Positions 16,606 to 24,789 are shown, counted from the first letter of the stretch. The stretch is 64,000 nucleotides of DNA from Palleronia salina (GCF_900141995.1 NZ_FQZA01000002.1:193501-257500); one strand, 5' to 3'. Notes: a model not told the origin generated them from the sequence alone. Numbers and translations are program-made.

Positions 16606-17925
16606 TCAGGTAAGGATGTTCAGGCCGCGCGTGGAGGGGATGCGCGAGACGGGGGACGGTGTGTCTTCGGGTGCGGCGGGGTCACTGCCCAGCACGGCGG
16701 CGCCGCGCGTGAACGGCCCGTCGCGTTGGGGCGTGCCTTGTCCGCTACCCCGGTCGAACCCTTGGAAATCAAGGTCCGCCGCCTCGGTTTCCAGTCCGCG
16801 GGCGTGCAGTGCCTGCATCAGCGCGTCGCGGTCGTTGCGGATCATGGCCAGCACCGGGGACTGCTCGGCGCGGACGACGATCTGCAGGCGACCCGCCTCG
16901 GACTTGGCGATCTCGATCTCGATTTCGCCGATGCCGTGCGGGCGCAGCTCGATCCGCATCTTGCCATCGCCGATCTCGGCCGAGCGGATCTGCCGTGCCA
17001 CGTGTTGCGGCAACTCCGGCGAGGGGGTGGGCTGTCCCTGCGGCGCGGGGGCCATGGCCTGCGCCGGGAGCGGTTGCTGCGGGCGGGGGACGAACTCGGC
17101 CGGCGGAAGGGGCGCGGGACCGCCGTCGACAACTGGCTGCGCCGTGGCGCCGCCCGTGCCCTGCTGGGCCACGATCTGTGCGAACCCCGTCGGCATGGCG
17201 TCGGGCTTGGGTGCAGCAACCGGCATAGGCTGTGCCCCGTCCGGCGCAATCTGTGCACCCGTTGGTGCAGATTGTGCAGCGTTCGGCACGGGCTGTGCAC
17301 CGGCTGTCGGCCAGTCGGTGGACACCTGCGTTGCGCCCGGAACGGTCGGCTGCGCGACCGCCTGTCCCGCGGCAGGTTGCAGCGCGAGCGGCCCGACCGC
17401 GGCGACCTGGGGTCTGCCGGTGGCATCCGCCCGCTCTAGGCCGCGCGGGGCGACCGGCGCGATGCCCATCGGGGGCGAGAACGCGGCGGGCGCCAAGGCC
17501 GCGAGCTTCGGCGCCATGAGCCGGCTCAGCGACTGGGCAAGGTCCGCGCCTTCGGGAAGGGACAATGCAGAGACGATTTCCGCCTGAACCGGAGAGTCCA
17601 GCGTAGCGATTGCGGCGGCCAACTGGGCGCCGAGGGTTTCGGCATCCGGGATGCTTCCGTCTCCGACGCTCTCGATCCCCGCCAAGACCTGCTCTCGCAA
17701 TGTCTCGGACAGCTCGGCCGGAAGGGCCGAAAGGGTCTCGGCCAGCACCGCATCCAGCGCGTCGGGATCCGACCTGGGTGTCCCGCTTTCGCCGGTCGTC
17801 ATGGTCTTTGCGGCGGGGCTGGTCAGCCCGGTCACCAATGCGTCGAATCCGGTGGCGGTCTGCGCGGTGGTGTTGCCGGACGGCCCTGTGGCCGCGTTGC
17901 CCGCGGTTGGGGAAAGGATGTTCAT
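16606..17925 (-). CDS. fliK: Flagellar hook-length control protein FliK
   Basis: This 439-residue protein has a long Ala/Pro/Gln-rich N-terminal and central region (low complexity, many APxxAxP stretches at about residues 150-330) acting as a molecular ruler. The compact C-terminal FliK domain contains GKMRIELRPHGIGEIEIEI near residue 344 and RAEQSPVLAMIRNDRDALMQ. FliK measures hook length and switches export specificity through FlhB. It lies between an unknown gene and flgD (15 and 11 bases). The middle region is expected to vary greatly between species. Confidence 0.9.
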   Translation of the reverse strand: MNILSPTAGNAATGPSGNTTAQTATGFDALVTGLTSPAAKTMTTGESGTPRSDPDALDAVLAETLSALPAELSETLREQVLAGIESVGDGSIPDAETLGAQLAAAIATLDSPVQAEIVSALSLPEGADLAQSLSRLMAPKLAALAPAAFSPPMGIAPVAPRGLERADATGRPQVAAVGPLALQPAAGQAVAQPTVPGATQVSTDWPTAGAQPVPNAAQSAPTGAQIAPDGAQPMPVAAPKPDAMPTGFAQIVAQQGTGGATAQPVVDGGPAPLPPAEFVPRPQQPLPAQAMAPAPQGQPTPSPELPQHVARQIRSAEIGDGKMRIELRPHGIGEIEIEIAKSEAGRLQIVVRAEQSPVLAMIRNDRDALMQALHARGLETEAADLDFQGFDRGSGQGTPQRDGPFTRGAAVLGSDPAAPEDTPSPVSRIPSTRGLNILT

Positions 17926-17940
17926 GCCGTGGTCACGGGA

Positions 17941-18606
17941 TCAGTTGATCCGGGACCTGGCGTCCACATCCGCCGTGCCGCGGTTTGCCATGGCATAGCG
18001 CGTGGCGATTTCGGTGCTGATGTCCTGAAGCGACAGGCGCGACCGGGTGGCGGGCAGCGACGGGCGGCCGCGGGCCGCATCGGTGCGGGGGGATGCGCCA
18101 CGGACCGTGCCGGCGCGGGACCAATGGGCCCGGAACAGGTCCGACATGCCTTTGCAGAATGCCACGGGATCGAGCCCGAGCGCGCGTGCCGCGTCGCCTT
18201 CGGCCTTGAGCGCGTAGAGGGAGGCCAGTTCCATCAGGACGGCATCGCGCCGGGCGGCCGGCATGGGCGCGCGGCCGACCATGGCGATGGCGAGCTCCGC
18301 CACCGCCTGGCCTGCCGCGTGGGACAGATCGTCCAGGGCAGCCTCATGGCGGATCAGAATGACAGCGCCGTAGGGCACGTCCACGTCCAGCTCTTCGGCG
18401 ATGGCGTCACCCAGCGTGATCCCCGACACGAGGTTCGTGTCTTCGGACAGGGCGCGGGGTTGGACCTGAGTTTCGTCGATGGTCAGAAGAACGCTCTCGA
18501 CCGGCACGAAGTGGGAAAGAAGCCGATCGAAGGTCTCTGCCCGGGCCGGCGCACACGGACGCACCGCACCGTCCCACAGAGCGTGGAGAAGGGTTTTCAT
18601 TGTCAT
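17941..18606 (-). CDS. Unknown protein upstream of fliK
   Basis: This is a 221-residue protein of unknown family. The N-terminal two thirds are mixed alpha/beta with a VESVLLTIDETQVQPRALSE strand region and an ITLGDAIAEELDVDVPYGA segment. The C-terminus is helical, with LALYALKAEG-type Ala/Leu helices and a basic tail. No signal peptide, membrane segment or catalytic motif is seen. It is the first gene of a leftward unit with fliK (15 bases) and flgD, so a role in hook or export control is plausible by position only. Start alternatives are ATG 18606 and ATG 18600 (MKTLL); neither has a strong ribosome binding site. Confidence 0.6.
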   Translation of the reverse strand: MTMKTLLHALWDGAVRPCAPARAETFDRLLSHFVPVESVLLTIDETQVQPRALSEDTNLVSGITLGDAIAEELDVDVPYGAVILIRHEAALDDLSHAAGQAVAELAIAMVGRAPMPAARRDAVLMELASLYALKAEGDAARALGLDPVAFCKGMSDLFRAHWSRAGTVRGASPRTDAARGRPSLPATRSRLSLQDISTEIATRYAMANRGTADVDARSRIN

Positions 18607-18881
18607 TGTGACCGCCTGTATGGTCTGCCTTTATGCCGCGCCTTATTTTTGTTCTGACGCGATTGCTCTGAACATGGCGAAATGCTGCCGACAAATCCAA
18701 CCATTACGAGCGGGTCTTTACCTGACGCGTCGAAAACGTTGCGACTTTGTCACGGGCGACCGGAAAGACGGCGGCCGAGGAACGATTTCTGTGTATAAAT
18801 CGCCCGGGAAATCCAATCACCTTGCGAATTCACGCGCGCCTTTTCAGGGACTGTGCACTCACTGCGGCGCGCGAAGTCCCA
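18607..18881. other. Intergenic region between motB and the unknown/fliK unit
   Basis: This 275-base gap has no supported gene; the only open frames here are shadows. It should hold the promoter of the leftward unknown-fliK-flgD unit and the end of the motB transcript. No convincing sigma-28, sigma-54 or CtrA box and no terminator hairpin was recognised by eye. Confidence 0.4.
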
Positions 18882-19856
18882 TCAGTTGACGACGTTGGAG
18901 ATCCGGATCGAGATTCGGCGGTTCTCGGCTGCGAAGGGGTCGGCCAGGTTGGCGGGCTGGGTCGCGGCCACGCCGCTGACGCCCCCGATCTGCGTGACAT
19001 CGACACCGGCTTCGATCAGTAGCCGCCGCGCCACGTTGGCCCGGTCGGCCGACAGTTCCCAGTTCGAGTAGCCGGAGCCGTCGCCGAACTGCGTCGCATC
19101 GGTATGGCCGATGATCTGCACAGCGCCGTCCTCGTCCGCCAGCGATTCGCCGATCGCCAGGATCAGCGCGCGGGCGTCGGGGCGGATGTCGGACCGGCCC
19201 CGGGCGAACAGCGACCGGCGCTCCACGTCGACGACCTCGACGATCATGCCGTTTCCATCGCGGCTGAGTTTCACCGACGCCGCCAGCTCCTCGGGGAGGT
19301 CGGCCTGTTCCAGCCGTTCGAGGATCTCGGTGCGCATCTGGTCCAGCCGTTCTTCCGCGGCGGCCTCGGCCCGTTCGCGGGCTTCGACCTCGGCCTGCTC
19401 CTGTTCGGTGCGCCGATTGCTTTCATCCAGCATCTGGGCCGCAGGGTTGGCGGGATCCTCGCTCGAGGGCAGGTATTCGACCACGACATCGGGCGGCGTG
19501 TCGCGCATCCGGCTGTCGAAGACGCGCAGGGGCGAGCCCTCGCCGAAAGAAGGCCCGGCGCGGCCGCCATCGGCCGGCCCGCCATTCAGAAGCGCGCCGG
19601 GCGACACCATGGGGCGCAGGTCCGACCCGTCGCCGGCCGCCTTGCCGGTTTCCGACACGGTCGGCGTGAAGTAGTTGGCCAGCCCGCGCAGCTTTTCCTC
19701 GTCGGACGCGGCGAGGATCCACAGCAGCAGGAAGAAGGCCATCATCGCGGTCATGAAGTCCGCGTAGGCGACTTTCCAGCCGCCCCCGTGGTGACCTTCG
19801 TGCCCGTCCTCCTCGACGCGCTTGATGATGATCGGGGCGTTCTGCTTGTCGGGCAT
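18882..19856 (-). CDS. motB: Flagellar stator protein MotB (copy 1)
   Basis: This 324-residue stator subunit has the MotB N-terminus: a His/Gly-rich cytoplasmic stretch, then GGGWKVAYADFMTAMMAFFL, where Asp33 (in YADF) is the proton-path aspartate. The single membrane helix continues to about residue 50. The periplasmic part has a charged helix (REQ/EA-rich, about residues 140-190) and an OmpA-type peptidoglycan-binding domain with IIGHTDATQF, NWELSADRANVARRLL and AENRRISIRI. It is not next to motA; mucR and an unknown gene separate them. A second, shorter MotB is at 56187-56987. Confidence 0.94.
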   Translation of the reverse strand: MPDKQNAPIIIKRVEEDGHEGHHGGGWKVAYADFMTAMMAFFLLLWILAASDEEKLRGLANYFTPTVSETGKAAGDGSDLRPMVSPGALLNGGPADGGRAGPSFGEGSPLRVFDSRMRDTPPDVVVEYLPSSEDPANPAAQMLDESNRRTEQEQAEVEARERAEAAAEERLDQMRTEILERLEQADLPEELAASVKLSRDGNGMIVEVVDVERRSLFARGRSDIRPDARALILAIGESLADEDGAVQIIGHTDATQFGDGSGYSNWELSADRANVARRLLIEAGVDVTQIGGVSGVAATQPANLADPFAAENRRISIRISNVVN

Positions 19857-19894
19857 GGCGGCGGCCTTTCACTGGCTCCGGCTGGACCGGCGCG

Positions 19895-20338
19895 TCAGGA
19901 GGCGCCGCGGCCGCTGCGCTGGCTTTCGCGCTGGTACGTGCCGAGCCCGGCCTTGCGGGCATACTCGGCCTTGCGCTCGGAGTAGGACGGCGCGACCAGC
20001 GGCATGGACGCGGGCAGGTTGAACGCCGCGCGGTATTCATCCTCGGTCATGTCGTGCTCGGCGCCCAGGTGCCGCTTGAGCATCTTGAAGCCCTTGCCAC
20101 AGCACAGGCAGTAGATCTTGTCGTTGGTGACGGACTGATCGACCGGCAGCGCGGGGGTGCGCGGGATCGCCAGGCCCGCCGCGGCGGGCTGGGTCACGGC
20201 CGGTTGCGCGGGGATCGCGGTGCCGCCACGCAGGCGGTGCACGAACTCGATGATCTGGTCCTGGGTGACGTCGCTGCGCTGGGCATAGCCCGCGGCAATG
20301 ATCGCGATACAGTCGTCGCTGAGGGGAGAAGTGGACAT
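19895..20338 (-). CDS. MucR/Ros-family zinc-finger transcriptional regulator
   Basis: The start is ATG 20338, preceded by GGAGG seven bases upstream; an earlier ATG has no ribosome site. The 147-residue product carries the Ros/MucR zinc finger: CLCCGKGFKMLKRHL then GAEHDMTEDEYRAAFNL, giving Cys-x2-Cys and paired His ligands. The C-terminal SYSERKAEYARKAGLG is also family-typical. MucR proteins bind AT-rich DNA as H-NS-like regulators and control motility, polysaccharide and cell-cycle genes in alphaproteobacteria. It sits inside the flagellar island between motB and an unknown gene, and its own upstream region is AT-rich with several TTGAT inverted repeats, suggesting autoregulation. Confidence 0.9.
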   Translation of the reverse strand: MSTSPLSDDCIAIIAAGYAQRSDVTQDQIIEFVHRLRGGTAIPAQPAVTQPAAAGLAIPRTPALPVDQSVTNDKIYCLCCGKGFKMLKRHLGAEHDMTEDEYRAAFNLPASMPLVAPSYSERKAEYARKAGLGTYQRESQRSGRGAS

Positions 20339-20497
20339 CAGAATGCCTCCGATAGACGATTGATCATGCATTCTGCAATCAAGGGTGCCGGAACACCGCG
20401 CTGCGACCCGTTTCGTTCTTGTAGGACCGCATCAATACTTGATCTACTGTAAGGATATTCTTGCCCGTTTCAACTTAATCTTGCCATAAATTTCCGA
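20339..20497 (-). promoter_or_regulatory. AT-rich control region upstream of mucR
   Basis: This 159-base gap has several symmetric elements. TTGAT (20360-20364) and ATCAA (20378-20382) are 13 bases apart, and ATCAA-TAC-TTGAT lies at 20431-20443. It also has TATTCTTGCC near 20456 and TTAATCTTGCCATAA at 20475-20489, a TTAA-N7-ATAA one mismatch from the CtrA consensus TTAA-N7-TTAA. MucR prefers AT-rich sites, so autoregulation is plausible; CtrA input is also possible. Confidence 0.4.
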
Positions 20498-21583
20498 CTA
20501 GCGCGTTTGTTGCGCACTGAACACGTCCAGACCGGGCGCGCGGCCCGACCAGAGAGACCCGTCCGCGCCGTCCGAGACCGTGTGCGCGACCATCGCGCTG
20601 AGAAAACCGGTGGCCACCAAACTCATCGCCGCGAGGAACGGCACCCGCAGGCCGTGGCCCAGGCGACGGGTGACGGCGCGGGCGCGGTTGGGCAGGGGGA
20701 AGCCCAGCTGTTTCGACGGCGTCACGAACAGGCCCGATTGCAGCAGCGCCACCCGGGCGGGGCGGGGCATTTCAGTCACGAATTCGGCCGGAAACAGCTC
20801 GGCCGGCATGTCGATGGCGGTGAAGCGCAGGTCGGTGCTGCCCAGCGCCGCGGCGGAGATATGGATCGACCCCAAGTCGTCGCGGAGCATGACGTCGCGC
20901 AGGAGGGTGGGCACACCGTTCGACGTTTCCGTTTCCAGCCGGACCCGTTCGCCCACGCGGCGCAGGGTGGCGCGCAGCTCGACCGGCGGGGCGGGCGGCG
21001 CCGGCGGCGCGGGCCTTTCGGGCTCGGCAGGGTGCGGCGGGCGGTATCCCTTGGGCGGCGACGTGGGCGTCGGCGGCACGGGGCTGCGCCGTTCGGCCAA
21101 GGGAAAGATCTTGCGGACAGACCGGCGGGCGGACAGCGAGCGGGACCCGTGCGACGACGGGTCGACATCGGCGCAGACTTCTTCCGGGTCGAGCCCCTCG
21201 TCCCGGGCGAAGCGGAAGTTCAGGTCATAGTCGACGGCGCGTTCCAGCAGGTCGGCGTCGCGGGTCAAGATCCGCAGCAGGGCCGATTCCTGCGAGAACA
21301 GCAATGACCGCTCGGGGAAGCCATCGACCGCGGGATTGGTCTCGAACCCGCCCAAGGGGCGACCCAGCACCCGGGCGATGCGGGCCAGGACCTTGTCTGA
21401 CTCGTCCTCGTGAAACAGCACGAACTCGCACGTGCCCTCGGCATCCAGGCACACGGCCAGGCGAATGTCCGCGGGCCAGTCGCGCGCGGCCTGCGCCACG
21501 TCGGCCGGATCGTAGAAATAGGCGAACGCGTCCAGGGGGTCCTGGGCGGCGCCGGCTTTTCTTGCAGAAACAGCACTATTCAT
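20498..21583 (-). CDS. Unknown protein with proline-rich linker and C-terminal membrane helix, divergent from motA
   Basis: This is a 361-residue protein that I cannot place in a family. Residues 1-150 form a mixed domain (AFAYFYDPADVAQAARDWPA, RLAVCLDAEGTCEFVLFHED). Residues about 165-205 are a Pro-rich linker. Residues about 205-300 are beta-rich with RATLRRVGERVRLETETSNG. One hydrophobic helix (FLAAMSLVATGFLSAMVAH) lies near the C-terminus. There is no N-terminal signal peptide, so it is probably cytoplasmic and anchored at its C-terminal end. It is divergent from motA and lies upstream of mucR. Codon use is like the neighbours, so it is native. Confidence 0.6.
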   Translation of the reverse strand: MNSAVSARKAGAAQDPLDAFAYFYDPADVAQAARDWPADIRLAVCLDAEGTCEFVLFHEDESDKVLARIARVLGRPLGGFETNPAVDGFPERSLLFSQESALLRILTRDADLLERAVDYDLNFRFARDEGLDPEEVCADVDPSSHGSRSLSARRSVRKIFPLAERRSPVPPTPTSPPKGYRPPHPAEPERPAPPAPPAPPVELRATLRRVGERVRLETETSNGVPTLLRDVMLRDDLGSIHISAAALGSTDLRFTAIDMPAELFPAEFVTEMPRPARVALLQSGLFVTPSKQLGFPLPNRARAVTRRLGHGLRVPFLAAMSLVATGFLSAMVAHTVSDGADGSLWSGRAPGLDVFSAQQTR

Positions 21584-21606
21584 AACGGTGCCCTTCGTTT
21601 TGGCCG

Positions 21607-21638
21607 ATTTATTCTTGATTTATCCTTCTACATCAAGA
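21607..21638 (+). promoter_or_regulatory. Inverted repeat and shared 12-mer upstream of motA
   Basis: The sequence ATTTATTCTTGA (21607-21618) is identical to that upstream of flgF (12174). Within it TCTTGAT (21613-21619) pairs with ATCAAGA (21632-21638) across 12 bases. The gap also reads TTAT-TCTTGAT-TTAT, a TTAA-N7-TTAA-like layout. It lies 46 bases upstream of the motA start in the motA/unknown divergent gap. Confidence 0.45.
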
Positions 21639-21683
21639 TTTTTATCTTCAGAACCGTCGATCACATGGACAGGCGCTGCACTT

Positions 21684-22550
21684 ATGACACTCATCCTTGG
21701 AATTCTGATCGTGTTCGGCTTGGTCTTCGGTGGCTTCATGCTGTCGGGCGGCAAGATGGACATCGTTATTCACGCCCTGCCCTACGAAGGGATGATGATC
21801 GGTGGCGGGGCCATCGGCGCCTTCGTCATCGCCAATTCGTTCGGGGTGGCCAAGCAGTCGGCCAAGGGCATCATCCGCGTGATAAAGGGGCCGCAGTGGA
21901 AGGCGCAGGATTACAACGACCTGCTGAGTCTGATGTACGAGCTGGCCCGCGTCTATCGGCAGAAGGGCATCGTCGCCATGGACCCGCATGTGGAGGACCC
22001 GCACAGCTCGGAGATTTTCCAGCGCTATCCGAAGATCCTGAAAGATCACTTCGCCATCGACCTGATCACCGACAGCTTTCGCATGGTTTCCATGCAGTTC
22101 GATGACCGTTACCAGATGGAAGACCTGATCAACCGCAAGATCAAGAAGCACCACCACGAAAGCTTGGTTCCGGCGAGCGCGATCCAGACCATGTCCGACG
22201 GCCTGCCCGCCATCGGCATCGTCGCGGCCGTGCTGGGCGTCATCAAGACCATGTCCTCCATCGACCAACCGCCCGAGGTGTTGGGCAAGATGATCGGCGG
22301 CGCGCTGGTCGGCACCTTCCTGGGCGTGTTCCTGGCCTATTGCATGGTCGCCCCCATCGCCGGGCGCCTGAAGCAGATCGAGGAAGAGGACGGCGCCTTC
22401 TACGCCGTGATCCGCGAAGTGATCGTGGCCATCGTTTCGGGCCATCCGCCGTCGGTCGCGGTCGAGATCGGGCGCGGCAACATCCCGACGGTCAAGCAGC
22501 CCGACTTCTCGACGGTGGAAGAGGCGCAGCGCGCCCTGCCGGCGGCGTGA
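21684..22550 (+). CDS. motA: Flagellar stator protein MotA
   Basis: The start is ATG 21684 (MTLILGILIVFGLVFGG), giving 288 residues; the upstream in-frame extension is not supported. The protein has four hydrophobic segments, the N-terminal pair being LILGILIVFGLVFGGFMLSG and MMIGGGAIGAFVIANS. The C-terminal pair includes LPAIGIVAAVLGVIKTMS and GALVGTFLGVFLAYCMVAP, the conserved MotA block. The cytoplasmic loop has RKIKKHHHES. MotA and MotB form the proton-driven stator. Here motA is separated from both motB genes. Its last codon overlaps the next start (GTGA). Confidence 0.95.
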   Translation: MTLILGILIVFGLVFGGFMLSGGKMDIVIHALPYEGMMIGGGAIGAFVIANSFGVAKQSAKGIIRVIKGPQWKAQDYNDLLSLMYELARVYRQKGIVAMDPHVEDPHSSEIFQRYPKILKDHFAIDLITDSFRMVSMQFDDRYQMEDLINRKIKKHHHESLVPASAIQTMSDGLPAIGIVAAVLGVIKTMSSIDQPPEVLGKMIGGALVGTFLGVFLAYCMVAPIAGRLKQIEEEDGAFYAVIREVIVAIVSGHPPSVAVEIGRGNIPTVKQPDFSTVEEAQRALPAA

Positions 22551-22798
22551 TCCGCGCGGCCGTCCTTCTGGTCCTGCTATCGGGCGGGGCGGCCTTTGCC
22601 GCCGCGCCCGAAGCGCCGCCGACCGACGAGAGCGATGCGGCCGAAGACGACGCGGCACGGGGACTTCCCGCGTCGATGCGCAAGCACGGCGTCATCGGGC
22701 ACATTCCTTCGGAAGGCGACTACAACATTCTCGACCCCGGCATCCTGACCGACATGCGGTCGGCCCTGATCCTGCTGGGCGAAAGCGCGGCGGAATGA
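22547..22798 (+). CDS. Small exported protein between motA and fliJ
   Basis: The start GTG 22547 overlaps the motA stop (GTGA), and the stop overlaps the fliJ start (ATGA), so the gene is coupled on both sides. The 83-residue product has a clear signal peptide (IRAAVLLVLLSGGAAFAAAP) and a mature part of about 60 residues that is acidic at its N-terminus and contains GVIGHIPSEGDYNILDPGIL. There is no cysteine or lipobox, so a soluble periplasmic protein is expected. I do not recognise the family. Location between stator and export genes suggests a motility role. Confidence 0.7.
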   Translation: MIRAAVLLVLLSGGAAFAAAPEAPPTDESDAAEDDAARGLPASMRKHGVIGHIPSEGDYNILDPGILTDMRSALILLGESAAE

Positions 22799-23217
22799 GC
22801 CGCAAGCGCGGTTCGGGGCTTGAGACCCTGATGCGCCTGCGCCGCCACCGCGTGCAGGAGATCGGACGCGAGCTGGTCGACCTGGACGCGGCGATCAAGC
22901 GACACGAATCCGACAAGCGCGCGCTGGCCGAAACCCGGTTCGAACGGGCGGACCAGGATCTGCCCGAGGCCGCCCGGTTCACCGCCGATTTCGTCCGCCA
23001 CGCGGGTGCATTGCTGCGCGCCCAGGAAGCCGAGATCGAGAAGCTGGAAGAGACCACGCGCGAGGCCCAGGCGCAGTTGCGCGACGCGTTCATCGACCTC
23101 AAGCGGATCGAGCTGACGCACAAGGCGCAACAGGCCCGCGAGCGGCGCCAGCGCGACCGCCGCGAGACACAGGTGATCGAGGAACAGACCCTGATGCGCT
23201 GGGGCCGCGACGATTGA
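22795..23217 (+). CDS. fliJ: FliJ-like flagellar export coiled-coil protein
   Basis: This 140-residue, highly charged coiled coil is made almost entirely of Glu/Arg/Lys/Ala/Gln heptads, starting SRKRGSGLETLMRLRRHRVQ and ending in HKAQQARERRQRDRRETQVI. FliJ (about 140 residues) is the stalk-like export ATPase partner of FliI and FliH. The size, coiled-coil character and flagellar context fit, but no fliI or fliH is adjacent, so the name rests on composition and place. It overlaps the small exported protein gene by 4 bases and is convergent with hslV. Confidence 0.65.
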   Translation: MSRKRGSGLETLMRLRRHRVQEIGRELVDLDAAIKRHESDKRALAETRFERADQDLPEAARFTADFVRHAGALLRAQEAEIEKLEETTREAQAQLRDAFIDLKRIELTHKAQQARERRQRDRRETQVIEEQTLMRWGRDD

Positions 23218-23237
23218 GCCGCGGCCCCGGGAAGCGA

Positions 23238-23795
23238 TCAGGCCGAGAGGGTTTCGACCGTCAGGTTGCCGTTGGTGTAGACGCAGATATCCGACGCGAT
23301 ATCCATGGCGCGGCGGGCGATGGCCTCGGCGTCCATGTCGCTGTCCATCAGCGCGCGGCCGGCGGCCAGGGCATAGTTGCCGCCCGACCCGATGGCCGCG
23401 ATGTCATGCTCGGGCTCGAGCACGTCGCCCGCGCCGGTGATGACATAGAGATCCGATCCGTCCGACACGATCAGCATCGCCTCGAGCTTCTGCAGGTACT
23501 TGTCGGTGCGCCAGTCCTTGGCCAGCTCGACCGCCGCGCGCTGCAGCTGACCGGGCGTCGCTTCGAGCTTGGTCTCGAGCCGTTCGAGCAAGGCAAAGGC
23601 ATCGGCGGTCGACCCCGCGAAGCCGGCGATCACCTCGCGGCCGCCCGGGCTGATCCGGCGCACCTTGCGGGCGGTGCCCTTGATGACGGTGTCGCCCAGG
23701 CTCACCTGTCCGTCGCCCGCGATCACCACGCGCCCGCCCTTGCGCACGCCGACGATGGTGGTGCCGTGCCAGCCGGGAAAGTCGGTATCGGCCAT
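23238..23795 (-). CDS. hslV: ATP-dependent protease subunit HslV
   Basis: This 185-residue peptidase subunit of the HslUV (ClpQY) protease has an 11-residue propeptide and catalytic Thr12 in [20 protein letters not shown]. Further family motifs are [19 protein letters not shown] and [19 protein letters not shown] near the C-terminal half. Its partner ATPase gene hslU is not next to it: the downstream neighbour is fliJ on the other strand, and the upstream neighbour is a divergent capsule-type gene. hslU must be elsewhere. The start is ATG 23795, with AAGGAG upstream. Confidence 0.95.
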   Translation of the reverse strand: MADTDFPGWHGTTIVGVRKGGRVVIAGDGQVSLGDTVIKGTARKVRRISPGGREVIAGFAGSTADAFALLERLETKLEATPGQLQRAAVELAKDWRTDKYLQKLEAMLIVSDGSDLYVITGAGDVLEPEHDIAAIGSGGNYALAAGRALMDSDMDAEAIARRAMDIASDICVYTNGNLTVETLSA

Positions 23796-23880
23796 GAAAG
23801 CTCCTTTCGGGAATTCGGTTGGCTTTCATATGGACCCGGGCCGACGGCTTGCCAACCGGCGGGCGTCGCGGAGGCGCGCC

Positions 23881-24789
23881 ATGGCTGACGCGCGCGTGCT
23901 GCGGATCTTCTACCACCGGCAATTGCTGGAGCGTGCGCGGGCGGGCGGGCACAACTACACCAACCGGATCGACGCGGCGCTGCGTTCGCGCGGGTGGCGG
24001 GTGGAATTGTGCCTGGACTCCGACGCGGCGCGGGTGGCGTCGCTGGCGCGGGCGGGACGGTCCCTGTTCCACATGGCTCCGCCGCTGGGCGCACGGTCGC
24101 TGACCACGCGGCTGGCCTACTGGTATCCGTTCTGGCGGATCGAGGCGTCGGCGAAGCGGTGGGAATGGGACGTCGCGCAGGCGCGGTTCGACCCGGATGC
24201 GGTGGATCCCGAGGCGGCCGCGCGGTTTCGCACCAGGCGGCGGGGGCAGCACCTGAAGGGCGTGCAGGCGACCGGCGACGCCGTGTTCGTCCCGCTTCAG
24301 GGTCGTCTCCAGGAGGCCCGGTCGTTCCAGACCATGTCGCCGCTGGCCATGCTGGAGCAGACGCTGGCCCATACCGGCCCGCGCCGCGTGGTGGCGACAC
24401 TGCACCCGAACGAGACCTATTCGCCGGCCGAACGCGCGGCGCTAGAGGATCTTGCCGCCCGCCACCCGCGATTGCAGGTCAGCGACGCGCCGGCGGACCG
24501 GGTGCTTGGCGAGAGCGGGCTGGTGGTCACCCAGAATTCGTCGGTGGCGCTGCTGGCCTACCTGCTGGACCTGCCGGTGATCCTGTTCGGGCAGATCGAC
24601 TTTCATCACATCGCTTTGAACGTGGCCGAGCTGGGCGTGGCCGGGGCTTTCGCCCGCGCGGCGGATCACCGGCCCGATAGCGCACGCTACCTGTTCTGGT
24701 TCTTCCGGATGAATGCCCTCGACGCGGCGGCCGAGGATGCCGAGGCGCAGATCCTGAGCCGCTTCGCCGATCACGGCTGGACGTTCTGA
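23881..24789 (+). CDS. Capsule polysaccharide export/modification-like protein
   Basis: This 302-residue protein starts at ATG 23881. It has the glycosyltransferase-like C-terminal block of capsule synthesis (KpsC/LpsZ-type) proteins: VVATLHPNETYSPAERAALE near residue 165, then VTQNSSVALLAYLLDLPVIL, a common nucleotide-sugar/lipid contact region, and FGQIDFHHIALN. There is no signal peptide or membrane segment. No other capsule genes are nearby, so the exact substrate is unknown. The family resemblance is by motif and only moderately firm. Confidence 0.6.
   Translation: MADARVLRIFYHRQLLERARAGGHNYTNRIDAALRSRGWRVELCLDSDAARVASLARAGRSLFHMAPPLGARSLTTRLAYWYPFWRIEASAKRWEWDVAQARFDPDAVDPEAAARFRTRRRGQHLKGVQATGDAVFVPLQGRLQEARSFQTMSPLAMLEQTLAHTGPRRVVATLHPNETYSPAERAALEDLAARHPRLQVSDAPADRVLGESGLVVTQNSSVALLAYLLDLPVILFGQIDFHHIALNVAELGVAGAFARAADHRPDSARYLFWFFRMNALDAAAEDAEAQILSRFADHGWTF

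Noticed and set aside
20360-20443. Possible FNR/FnrL sites (TTGAT/ATCAA) upstream of mucR
   Set aside because: The spacers are 13 and 3 bases, with the halves in reverse order in the second case; FNR needs TTGAT-N4-ATCAA.
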